Assembly (NCBI GenBank): GCA_000991205.1
Contig: LBRC01000035.1
Span: forward strand, 1 to 5,147
From: Parcubacteria group bacterium GW2011_GWA2_36_10
Lineage (GTDB): Bacteria > Patescibacteriota > Patescibacteriia > UBA1558 > GWA2-36-10
DNA length: 5,147 nucleotides
Reading direction: 5' to 3'
In this document: piece after piece, positions 1 to 5,147 of the stretch
Numbering within the stretch: position 1 is the stretch's first letter
Layout of the letters: the number at the start of each line of letters is the position of its first letter
Position numbers and translations under genes: made by a program
Notes under the pieces: model-generated
Databases searched by the model: none
What the model was told of the DNA's origin: nothing
Seen by the model: only the letters and a program-made list of their open reading frames with translations

Positions 1-1483
1 ACAAAATTTTAAAACCGAATTAATCAATGATTTGCCAGTTGATGAAGAACTAAGTTTTTATCAATCTGGAAATTTTAAAGATCTTTGTCGTGGACCACAT
101 GTAGCAAGTAGTGAAGAAATAAATGCCGAAGCTTTTTGTTTGACGCAAACCGCTGGCGCTTATTGGCGTGGTGATGAAAAACGCGAAATGCTCGTGCGTA
201 TTTATGGTTTGGCTTTTGAAACTCAAAAAGAACTGGCTGATTATAAAGCTATGCTAGAAGAGGCCAAAAAGCGTGATCATAGACTTTTAGGCAAACAGCT
301 AGACTTATTTACTTTTTCTGAATTAGTCGGTCCTGGTTTACCACTCTGGACACCTAGGGGCACAATTTTGCGTCAAGAAATAGATGGCTTTGTCTGGGAA
401 TTGCGCCAGGCTTATGGCTATGAAAAAGTGACTATTCCTCACATCACTAAAAAAAGTCTTTATGATGTCAGTGGTCATTCCCAAAAATTTGCTGACGGCT
501 TATTTACCATTATTACTCGCGAAGGCCATGAATTTGCCATGAAACCAATGAATTGTCCCCATCATACTCAAATTTATAATCATTTACCTCGTAGCTATCG
601 TGATTTACCCCAACGCTATGCGGAAACTACGATGGTCTATCGCGATGAACAAAGTGGTGAGTTATCTGGTCTAGCTAGAGTTCTGTCTATCACTCAAGAT
701 GATGCTCATGTGTTTTGTCGTGAAAATCAAGTCAAAGATGAAGTTTTAAAAATTGTCAATATTGTCCAAACTTTTTATAAAACTTTTGGTTTTGAACTAA
801 AAATTCGCCTTTCTTTACATGATCCAGAACAGCTAGAAAAATATCTAGGCGATGAAACTGTTTGGCAAAAAACGGAAAATGATTTAAAAGATTTATTAAA
901 GCAAGCTAATTTAGAATTCACTGAAGGTCTTGGCGAAGCAGCATTATATGGACCAAAAATAGATTTTATGGCGCAAGATTCTTTGGGTCGCAAATGGCAA
1001 GTGGCCACTATCCAGCTAGACCGCAATTTGCCAATTCGTTTTGATTTATATTGTATCAATGAAAAAAGTGAACAAGAACGCATCGTGATGATTCACGCTG
1101 CTATTGCCGGATCTTTAGAAAGATTCTCTGCAGTTTTGATCGAACATTTAGCTGGAGATTTTCCTTTGTGGCTAGCTCCGGTGCAAATCAAAATCTTAAC
1201 TGTCAGTGAAAATCATGTAGAATTCGCTAAAAAATTAGCAGCCGAATTTAAATTACAAAATTTAAGAATAGAAATCGATGACTCTAACGAAACTTTAGGA
1301 AATAAAATTCGCAAAAATTCTGCGGAAAAAATTCCTTATACTTTAGTCATTGGTGACAAAGAAATAGCTTCAAGTGAAATGGCTATTCGTGTCCGTGGAC
1401 AAAAAGATTTATTAAATATTAGTAAAGAAGAATTTATCAAACTTGCCAAAACAAAAATCGAAAATCGGGAATTAGCCTTATAA
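1..1483 (+). CDS. thrS: Threonyl-tRNA synthetase, 5'-truncated by the window edge
   Basis: This class II synthetase charges tRNA-Thr with threonine in the cytoplasm. The frame is open from base 2, and residues before the TTG at 32 already match the family, so the true start lies outside the window. About 160 residues are missing if the protein matches E. coli length, including any TGS domain and the first half of the editing domain. The editing-domain motif CRGPH (Cys at 86-88, His at 98-100) and GAYWRGD are present. The catalytic core keeps the three zinc ligands: Cys in MNCPHH (554-556), His in DDAH (707-709) and His in MIHAAI (1094-1096). Motif 2 has R-D-E at about 641-649, and the motif 3 Arg lies in SLERF. 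A C-terminal anticodon-binding domain follows WLAPVQ. Some usually conserved positions differ: RVLSITQDDAH for RVRGFTQDDAH, WQVAT for WQCGT, and IHAAI for IHRAI. The gene ends in TAA, 18 nt before guaB, and probably shares a transcript with it. Confidence 0.97.
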   Translation, partial: QNFKTELINDLPVDEELSFYQSGNFKDLCRGPHVASSEEINAEAFCLTQTAGAYWRGDEKREMLVRIYGLAFETQKELADYKAMLEEAKKRDHRLLGKQLDLFTFSELVGPGLPLWTPRGTILRQEIDGFVWELRQAYGYEKVTIPHITKKSLYDVSGHSQKFADGLFTIITREGHEFAMKPMNCPHHTQIYNHLPRSYRDLPQRYAETTMVYRDEQSGELSGLARVLSITQDDAHVFCRENQVKDEVLKIVNIVQTFYKTFGFELKIRLSLHDPEQLEKYLGDETVWQKTENDLKDLLKQANLEFTEGLGEAALYGPKIDFMAQDSLGRKWQVATIQLDRNLPIRFDLYCINEKSEQERIVMIHAAIAGSLERFSAVLIEHLAGDFPLWLAPVQIKILTVSENHVEFAKKLAAEFKLQNLRIEIDDSNETLGNKIRKNSAEKIPYTLVIGDKEIASSEMAIRVRGQKDLLNISKEEFIKLAKTKIENRELAL

Positions 1484-1501
1484 ACATTAATAATAAATCT
1501 C

Positions 1502-2923
1502 ATGCAAGAAATTAGAACCGCCTTAACTTATGACGACGTACTTTTGGTGCCACAAAGATCAGAATTAAGATCTCGCCAAAATACTGATGTCTCTACTTAT
1601 TTAACTAAAAATATTAAACTAAATATCCCTCTCGTGCCGGCCAATATGGACACCGTCACGGAAAGCAAAATGGCCATTGCCATGGCTTATTTGGGTAGTA
1701 TTGGTATCATTCATCGTTTTTGTAGTGTTGACTATCAGGTCAAAGAAGTCAAAAAAGTAAAACGCAAACAAAATGTAGTGATTGATCATCCTTTTACTAT
1801 CACCACTCATACTACTTTAAAAGAAGTGCGAGCCAAAATCTTAGAACACAACTGTCAAAGCTTTTTAGTGTCTGATAATGGCCAAGATCTACTAGGTATT
1901 TTGACTAGTCGTGATATGGATTTTGTGACTGATGAAAATACCAAAGTCATTGAGATGATGACACCAAAAGAAAAACTGATTACCGCTCCAGTAGGCATTG
2001 AGATGGAAAAAGCCAAGGAAATTTTAAGTATCAATAAAATAGAAAAATTACCAATCGTTGACAATGCCTTTCGCATCCGCGGCTTAATCACTGCCACTGA
2101 CATTATCCGTAATTATAATAATGGTCACGCTAGCAAAGACGCTAAGGGCAGACTTTTAGTCGGCGCCGCTGTCGGTACTAAAGATGATTTTATGGAACGC
2201 GTCAAAGCCTTGGTTGAGGCCGAAGTAGATGTCTTGGTAGTTGACATTGCCCATGGTCACTCTGTCAATGCTATAGAAGCTATCAAAGAAATTAAAACCA
2301 AATATCCATCAATTGATATAATTGGCGGCAATGTAGCGACAGCTCAAGGCGTTAAAGATTTGATTTTAGCTGGTGCTGATGCTGTCAAAGTAGGCATTGG
2401 TTCTGGTTCTACTTGTACTACTCGCATTACCACTGGTTTTGGTGTGCCACAATTAAGTGCTATTTTTAACTGTGCACCAGTTTGCAAACAATACAATGTT
2501 CCCCTCATAGCTGATAGTGGCATCAAACAGCCAGGAGACATGGTTAAGGCCTTAGCGGCCGGTGCTGACTCTGTTATGATGGGTGGACAATTTTCTGGCA
2601 CCGAAGAAACTCCCGGTGCGGTTTTATCTTATCGTGGACAACAATATAAAATTTCCCGCGGTATGGCCTCATTGACCGCTGCTCTTGCTCGCCCAAATGC
2701 TAAAGAAAAAATAGAAGATGTCACTCCCGAAGGTGTGGAATCTCGCGTGCCATTCAGAGGCCCGGCTAAAAATGTAGTCAATCTTTATGTTGGTGGCCTA
2801 CGCTCTGGTATGAGCTATGCAAATGCGCGTAACTTAAAAGAGCTACAAGAACATGCGCAATTTATTCGTATTACTAATGCTGGTTTGACTGAATCACACT
2901 CTCACGACAATCAAGTGCTATAA
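1502..2923 (+). CDS. guaB: IMP dehydrogenase/GMP reductase family enzyme with CBS pair
   Basis: This 473-residue TIM-barrel enzyme belongs to the family that oxidises IMP to XMP with NAD (GuaB) or reduces GMP to IMP with NADPH. The opening LTYDDVLLVPQRSE fixes the ATG start; no Shine-Dalgarno sequence precedes it. Two CBS modules sit at about residues 92-150 and 153-205. The catalytic loop GIGSGSTCTTR carries Cys305 and Thr307. It is followed by TTGFGVPQLSAI, a phosphate-binding segment (IADSGIKQPGD, MMGGQFSGTEETPG), RGMAS and the C-terminal GGLRSGMSYANA. Length and the CBS pair fit bacterial GuaB. However, the mobile flap (residues 391-408) is about five residues shorter than in E. coli GuaB and lacks the Arg-Tyr pair (RYF) that IMP dehydrogenases use to hydrolyse E-XMP. 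ANMDTV and TTGFGVPQLSA also recall GMP reductases. The family call is very safe, but the direction of the reaction is not. The gene lies 18 nt after thrS. Confidence 0.93.
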   Translation: MQEIRTALTYDDVLLVPQRSELRSRQNTDVSTYLTKNIKLNIPLVPANMDTVTESKMAIAMAYLGSIGIIHRFCSVDYQVKEVKKVKRKQNVVIDHPFTITTHTTLKEVRAKILEHNCQSFLVSDNGQDLLGILTSRDMDFVTDENTKVIEMMTPKEKLITAPVGIEMEKAKEILSINKIEKLPIVDNAFRIRGLITATDIIRNYNNGHASKDAKGRLLVGAAVGTKDDFMERVKALVEAEVDVLVVDIAHGHSVNAIEAIKEIKTKYPSIDIIGGNVATAQGVKDLILAGADAVKVGIGSGSTCTTRITTGFGVPQLSAIFNCAPVCKQYNVPLIADSGIKQPGDMVKALAAGADSVMMGGQFSGTEETPGAVLSYRGQQYKISRGMASLTAALARPNAKEKIEDVTPEGVESRVPFRGPAKNVVNLYVGGLRSGMSYANARNLKELQEHAQFIRITNAGLTESHSHDNQVL

Positions 2924-2929
2924 AGCACT
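2914..2929. repeat. Perfect 6-bp palindrome straddling the guaB stop codon
   Basis: AGTGCT and AGCACT are exact inverted copies separated by ATAA, which includes the guaB TAA. The palindrome lies where the -35 region of the adjacent extended -10 promoter would be. It could be an operator for the downstream gene or a small RNA hairpin. No T-run follows, so it is not an intrinsic terminator by itself. A 6-bp palindrome may also arise by chance in AT-rich DNA. Confidence 0.4.
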
Positions 2930-2934
2930 AAATA

Positions 2935-2943
2935 TGCTATAAT
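2935..2943 (+). promoter_or_regulatory. Extended -10 promoter element, TGCTATAAT
   Basis: This is an exact TGnTATAAT extended -10 hexamer, in the gap between guaB and the secreted-protein gene. No good TTGACA-like box lies 17 bp upstream (the position reads GTGCTA), which is acceptable for extended -10 promoters. Transcription would start near 2950 and give an untranslated leader of about 80 nt containing the hairpin at 2962-2977. Sequence context is the only evidence. Confidence 0.5.
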
Positions 2944-2952
2944 AAAAATATA

Positions 2953-2987
2953 CCTAGCTACTTCCCCTATCGGGGAAATATCATAGG
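2953..2987 (+). other. Stem-loop between guaB and the coiled-coil gene
   Basis: TTCCCC (2962-2967) pairs perfectly with GGGGAA (2972-2977) across a TATC loop. An outer CCTA/TAGG pairing (2953-2956 with 2984-2987) could extend it across an internal loop. What follows is AATATCAT rather than a clean T-run, so it is a poor intrinsic terminator. It may be a weak guaB terminator, a 3'-end stabiliser, or a 5'-leader hairpin of the next gene if transcription starts at the extended -10 upstream. It resembles the strong hairpin at 4353-4382 in having a CCCC/GGGG core. Confidence 0.5.
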
Positions 2988-3030
2988 CATTATAAATAGC
3001 GTAATATTTTATTATTAAAAAAAGAAAAAT

Positions 3031-4341
3031 ATGTTTAACAAAAAAATTATTTATTATAGTCTTTTTGTGCTAACTTTAGTTTTTGCTTGGCAAATAAATA
3101 CTAAATTAATTTTTGCGCAAACCAGTGCTGATACTAGCACTACTATCACTGAAGTCAGTAGCGATGATCTAGATATTAGCAGTGAAGAAGTAAAGTCACC
3201 TGATGATAATGGCTATTGGTGGAGCAAATTTAAACTTAGCACCAAAATTTTATTTACTAGTGATGCTGTCAAAAAAGATGAGCTTAAGCTTAAACAAGCT
3301 AATTTAGAATTGTTAGCTGCCAAAAAATTAGCGGAAAATAATCCTGATGCAAAACTCCAAGAAAAACTAAATAAAGCCTTAGAAAAATATCAGGCTAAAA
3401 TGACCAAAGTAGAAGAAAAAATCAATGCTTTACCAGCCGACAAAAAAACTGAATTACTAAAAAAGCTTGATGAACAAGCTTTAAAACAACAAGAAATTTT
3501 ACGTAATTTATCTGCTAAATTACCAGAACAAGTTAAAACCAAAATAGAAGCTTTGCGCCAAGAACGCATCAATACTTGGTACGAAAAGCATAAAGCTAAT
3601 TTAGAACAAAGATTGACTGCAGCAGCTGATACCACTGACCAGGCTGACAAATTCGCTGGCTTAAAAGCCATGGCTAATCTAGAAGATTTAAAAGATGCTT
3701 TACCGACTGAAGCTGGTGCTGCTATCGAAGCCACGCAAAATAAAACTCGCGATAGATTGATTGAAAAATTAAAAAATCTCTCTACTCAAGAAAAAGAAAA
3801 AGTTAGTAAATATTTAGAAGAAGTAAAATTAACTGATGTCCAAAAAATAAAACTAACCGAAACTTTATCTTCAGCGCCACAAGGTTCGGTTTTAGGCACC
3901 GAAGCTATCCAAGCTAAAGAATCTTTAATGGCAAAACTCAAAGAAAAATTTAATAATTTAGACGATAGTCAAAAAGAAAAATTTTTACAGCAAAATATCA
4001 ACATCGGTCAAAATGGTGAGGCTGTCAAAATCAAGATAATCAATGAACTAAGATCTGAAGCTTCCAGCGAACTAAAAACTAAACTGGAAAAATTAAAAAT
4101 AGAACAACAAGAACAGCTCAAAGAAAGAATAAAAAAAATAGACGATAGTGACGACTTGGATGAACTAGAAGATGATAGTAGAAATTTACCGGTCATCAGA
4201 AAAGAGCTGGAAGAAAAAAAATTAGAGCTACTAAAAAAAGAAAAAGAAAACAATCGTGAAGCCGAAAAACAAAGATTAGAAATTTTAAAGAAAAAACAAG
4301 AGTTAGAACGTGAACGCTTAAAACAAGAACAAGAAGACTAA
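3031..4341 (+). CDS. Secreted Lys/Glu-rich coiled-coil protein, DUF5667-like
   Basis: This 436-residue protein has no assignable enzymatic function. A signal peptide is clear: basic MFNKK, a hydrophobic stretch at residues 6-20, and likely cleavage after KLIFA (residue 29). A Ser/Thr/Asp-rich linker follows (31-60). The SPDDNGYWWSKFKLSTKILF segment (56-75) and the charged helices after it resemble the DUF5667 proteins of Patescibacteria; this is from memory of the family, not a search. Residues 80-280 are helical, with LP motifs spaced 30 or 60 residues apart. Residues 340-436 are almost uninterrupted Glu/Lys/Gln/Leu helix, ending QEQED. There is no cysteine, no C-terminal membrane anchor and no LPXTG motif, so it is probably exported, or held by an uncleaved N-terminal segment. 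The ATG is preceded by a purine-rich A-tract but no GGAGG. It appears to be its own transcription unit, with an extended -10 upstream and a strong terminator 11 nt after the stop. A structural, surface or stress role is possible but unproven. Confidence 0.9.
   Translation: MFNKKIIYYSLFVLTLVFAWQINTKLIFAQTSADTSTTITEVSSDDLDISSEEVKSPDDNGYWWSKFKLSTKILFTSDAVKKDELKLKQANLELLAAKKLAENNPDAKLQEKLNKALEKYQAKMTKVEEKINALPADKKTELLKKLDEQALKQQEILRNLSAKLPEQVKTKIEALRQERINTWYEKHKANLEQRLTAAADTTDQADKFAGLKAMANLEDLKDALPTEAGAAIEATQNKTRDRLIEKLKNLSTQEKEKVSKYLEEVKLTDVQKIKLTETLSSAPQGSVLGTEAIQAKESLMAKLKEKFNNLDDSQKEKFLQQNINIGQNGEAVKIKIINELRSEASSELKTKLEKLKIEQQEQLKERIKKIDDSDDLDELEDDSRNLPVIRKELEEKKLELLKKEKENNREAEKQRLEILKKKQELERERLKQEQED
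3328..3780 (+). repeat. Protein-level 30-residue helical periodicity marked by Pro
   Basis: Within the coiled-coil protein, prolines fall at residues 105, 135, 165 and 225, exact multiples of 30 apart. Three sit in a matching context: INALP, SAKLP and KDALP. Each is followed by a helix of about 25 residues rich in Lys, Glu and Leu, and two of these end in similar RNLS and KNLS stretches. This suggests degenerate helix-turn repeats, each started by an LP cap. The resemblance is weak at sequence level and is not visible as a DNA repeat. Confidence 0.4.
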
Positions 4342-4352
4342 AACTTTTTATT

Positions 4353-4384
4353 AAAATTCCACCCCTACGGGGGTGGAATTTTTT
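4353..4384 (+). terminator. Strong intrinsic terminator with UACG tetraloop
   Basis: A perfect 13-bp stem (4353-4365 with 4370-4382) closes a UACG loop on a C-G pair, the very stable C(UNCG)G tetraloop. The core is TTCCACCCC paired with GGGGTGGAA, and the descending arm runs into six T residues (4379-4384). It begins 11 nt after the stop codon of the coiled-coil gene and should end that transcript, separating it from miaB. The A-rich ascending arm would give only a short T-run on the other strand, so it is mainly a plus-strand terminator. Confidence 0.93.
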
Positions 4385-4459
4385 ATACTAATCTATGAGA
4401 CAGGATTGATTTTTTTGAGTTTTATTGTTCACCCCGTTAGATAAACACTCAAGTTATCC

Positions 4460-4493
4460 GAATTTAAAAACATTGCTTTATTTTTAAAAATTC
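4460..4493. repeat. Inner AT-rich hairpin nested in the pre-miaB inverted repeat
   Basis: GAATTT (4460-4465) pairs with AAATTC (4488-4493), and AAAAA (4466-4470) pairs with TTTTT (4481-4485), leaving a two-base A bulge and a 10-nt loop. It lies roughly in the middle of the 14-bp outer arms, so the whole 102-nt stretch could fold as one long interrupted stem. Low complexity makes the inner pairing less telling than the outer one. Confidence 0.45.
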
Positions 4494-4504
4494 AGTAGTA
4501 TAAA
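4473..4504 (+). promoter_or_regulatory. Possible miaB promoter inside the inverted repeat
   Basis: TTGCTT (4473-4478) and TAGTAT (4496-4501) are 17 bp apart; an overlapping TATAAA (4499-4504) is an alternative -10. Because a strong terminator lies upstream, miaB needs its own promoter in this gap, and this is the best candidate I can see. If used, transcription would begin near 4508-4511, so the left arm of the inverted repeat would not be transcribed. The match is only moderate in very AT-rich sequence. Confidence 0.35.
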
Positions 4505-4536
4505 AAGATAAATTTTACTTATCTAACGGGGTAAAA

Positions 4537-4551
4537 ATGCCAAAGCTATGA
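4537..4551 (+). other. Four-codon mini-ORF overlapping the miaB start (ATGA)
   Basis: ATG CCA AAG CTA TGA would encode MPKL, and its TGA overlaps the miaB ATG. The GGGG at 4528-4531 is five bases before this ATG, a more normal Shine-Dalgarno distance than the 16 bases to the miaB ATG. A translated leader with stop-start coupling is conceivable. Chance is equally plausible for such a short ORF. Confidence 0.2.
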
Positions 4552-5147
4552 AAGATAAAAAATTCTACTTACTTATTTTTGGTTGCCAGATGAATATCTC
4601 TGACGCCGAGCGTCTAGCGACTGCTCTCAAAGCTCTGGGCTACCAAGAAACTAATAACGAAGACGAGGCTGACTTAATAGGTGTCGTTGCTTGTTCGGTC
4701 AAGCAAACAGCCGTTGATAGGATCTATGGCAAAGTGCGTAATTGGCAAATAGTCAAAGAAAAAAGACCATTGATCACTATGCTGTCTGGCTGTGTGCTTG
4801 ATTATGATCGCAAAAAACTAGCGGATAAATTTGATATTTTTTTAGACATAAAAAATCTAGACAATCTGGCAGAAAGTATAAAAAAAGCAGCTCCCGAAGA
4901 AAAATTAGCTTTACCTAGTTTCTTTGATATCCAACCGAGCTACTACTCTAGCTATCGTGCTTATGTACCGATTATGACTGGTTGTAATAAATTTTGCACT
5001 TATTGCGCCGTGCCCTATACCAGAGGCCGAGAAGTGTCTCGACCAAGTGCCAGCATCATTGCTGAAATCAAAGAATTACTTGCAAAAAATTATAAAGAAA
5101 TAATTTTATTAGGTCAAAATGTAAATTCCTATGGCCTAGATAAAATA
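4548..5147 (+). CDS. miaB: tRNA A37 methylthiotransferase MiaB, 3'-truncated by the window edge
   Basis: MiaB is a cytoplasmic radical-SAM enzyme with two [4Fe-4S] clusters. It adds a methylthio group to N6-isopentenyladenosine-37 (made by MiaA) in tRNAs that read codons beginning with U. The first 200 residues are here, and the frame is open to the last base. The N-terminal domain carries its cluster cysteines at 13 (FGCQMN), 49 (VACSVKQTA) and 82 (SGCV). The radical-SAM motif GCNKFCTYC has Cys146, 150 and 153, followed by VPYTRGREVSR. GQNVNSYG (189-196) favours MiaB over its paralogues MtaB and RimO. VACS replaces the more usual NTC before the second cysteine, but the cysteine is kept. The ATG at 4548 is the only start in the frame, since a TAA lies at 4524. 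No Shine-Dalgarno sequence sits at normal distance. The terminator at 4353-4384 separates it from the gene before. About half of the protein and its TRAM domain lie beyond the window. Confidence 0.96.
   Translation, partial: MKDKKFYLLIFGCQMNISDAERLATALKALGYQETNNEDEADLIGVVACSVKQTAVDRIYGKVRNWQIVKEKRPLITMLSGCVLDYDRKKLADKFDIFLDIKNLDNLAESIKKAAPEEKLALPSFFDIQPSYYSSYRAYVPIMTGCNKFCTYCAVPYTRGREVSRPSASIIAEIKELLAKNYKEIILLGQNVNSYGLDKI

Larger units (their letters stand above)
4431..4532. repeat. Perfect 14-bp inverted repeat, arms 74 nt apart, before miaB
   Basis: ACCCCGTTAGATAA (4431-4444) is matched exactly in reverse complement by TTATCTAACGGGGT (4519-4532). The 74-nt spacer contains a second hairpin (4460-4493). 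The right arm ends 15 nt before the miaB ATG. In RNA, the outer stem would pair the GGGG at 4528-4531, which is the only Shine-Dalgarno-like purine run near the start. Possible roles are a structured miaB leader, a paired protein-binding site, or the remnant of a small repeat element. No target-site duplication is visible on the flanks (GTTC left, AAAA right). Confidence 0.85.

Noticed and set aside
32..34. TTG as the start of thrS
   Set aside because: The frame stays open to base 2, and the residues before the TTG fit the ThrRS family (ELINDLP before the FYQSGNF segment), so the gene is cut by the window edge.
775..2601. Minus-strand ORFs opposite thrS and guaB
   Set aside because: They lie wholly within strongly conserved plus-strand genes and have no recognisable protein features.
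2991..2996. TATAAA as a second promoter for the coiled-coil gene
   Set aside because: There is no -35 at 17 bp (TATCGG) and no extended TG; such hexamers are expected by chance in this AT-rich gap.
3390..4253. Minus-strand ORFs rich in Ser, Phe and Leu opposite the coiled-coil gene
   Set aside because: They are the mirror of Lys/Glu-rich codons (AAA, GAA) on the plus strand and show no domain or start context.
4431..4532. MITE or insertion sequence ends
   Set aside because: The 14-bp arms look like terminal inverted repeats, but there is no target-site duplication and no known end motif; a genome search would be needed to revive the idea.
4385..4547. tRNA gene or T-box leader before miaB
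   Set aside because: No cloverleaf, TTC-type T-arm or T-box antiterminator consensus is visible, and miaB is not a usual T-box target.
1..5147. Alternative genetic code with UGA as glycine
   Set aside because: No in-frame TGA occurs in the four genes and all visible stops are TAA, so the standard bacterial code reads cleanly.
1..5147. CRISPR array, integrase or other defence/mobile system
   Set aside because: No regularly spaced direct repeats and no matching protein motifs were seen on either strand.

Overview
The window is an AT-rich bacterial chromosome segment, roughly one-third GC by eye. It carries four same-strand genes: the 3' part of thrS, a complete guaB-like gene, a complete gene for a secreted Lys/Glu-rich coiled-coil protein, and the 5' part of miaB. 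Nothing in it is phage, plasmid, transposon or CRISPR. The secreted protein resembles the DUF5667-type helical proteins often seen in Patescibacteria (Candidate Phyla Radiation, CPR). Together with the lack of Shine-Dalgarno sequences before the main starts and divergent residues in core enzymes, this suggests a Patescibacteria or Parcubacteria-like genome. That placement is an inference. All three visible stop codons are TAA and no in-frame TGA occurs, so the UGA=Gly code of SR1/Gracilibacteria is not indicated.

Layout: 1-1483 is threonyl-tRNA synthetase, open at the left edge. After 18 nt comes 1502-2923, an IMP dehydrogenase/GMP reductase family enzyme with a CBS pair, probably co-transcribed with thrS. 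The 107-nt gap 2924-3030 holds a palindrome over the guaB stop codon, a perfect extended -10 (TGCTATAAT) and a GC-capped hairpin, so a new transcript probably starts here. 3031-4341 encodes a signal-peptide-bearing, cysteine-free helical protein, ended by a textbook intrinsic terminator with a UACG tetraloop (4353-4384). The 163-nt gap 4385-4547 holds a perfect 14-bp inverted repeat 74 nt apart, enclosing a second hairpin and a possible promoter. MiaB starts at 4548 and runs off the right edge.

The genes are mostly housekeeping: tRNA charging, purine nucleotide metabolism and tRNA A37 thiomethylation. The secreted protein is the lineage-specific member. The two points most worth a second look are the guaB-like enzyme, which lacks the flap Arg-Tyr pair of IMP dehydrogenases and has some GMP-reductase-like features, and the nested inverted-repeat structure before miaB. 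I see no clear undescribed multi-gene system.
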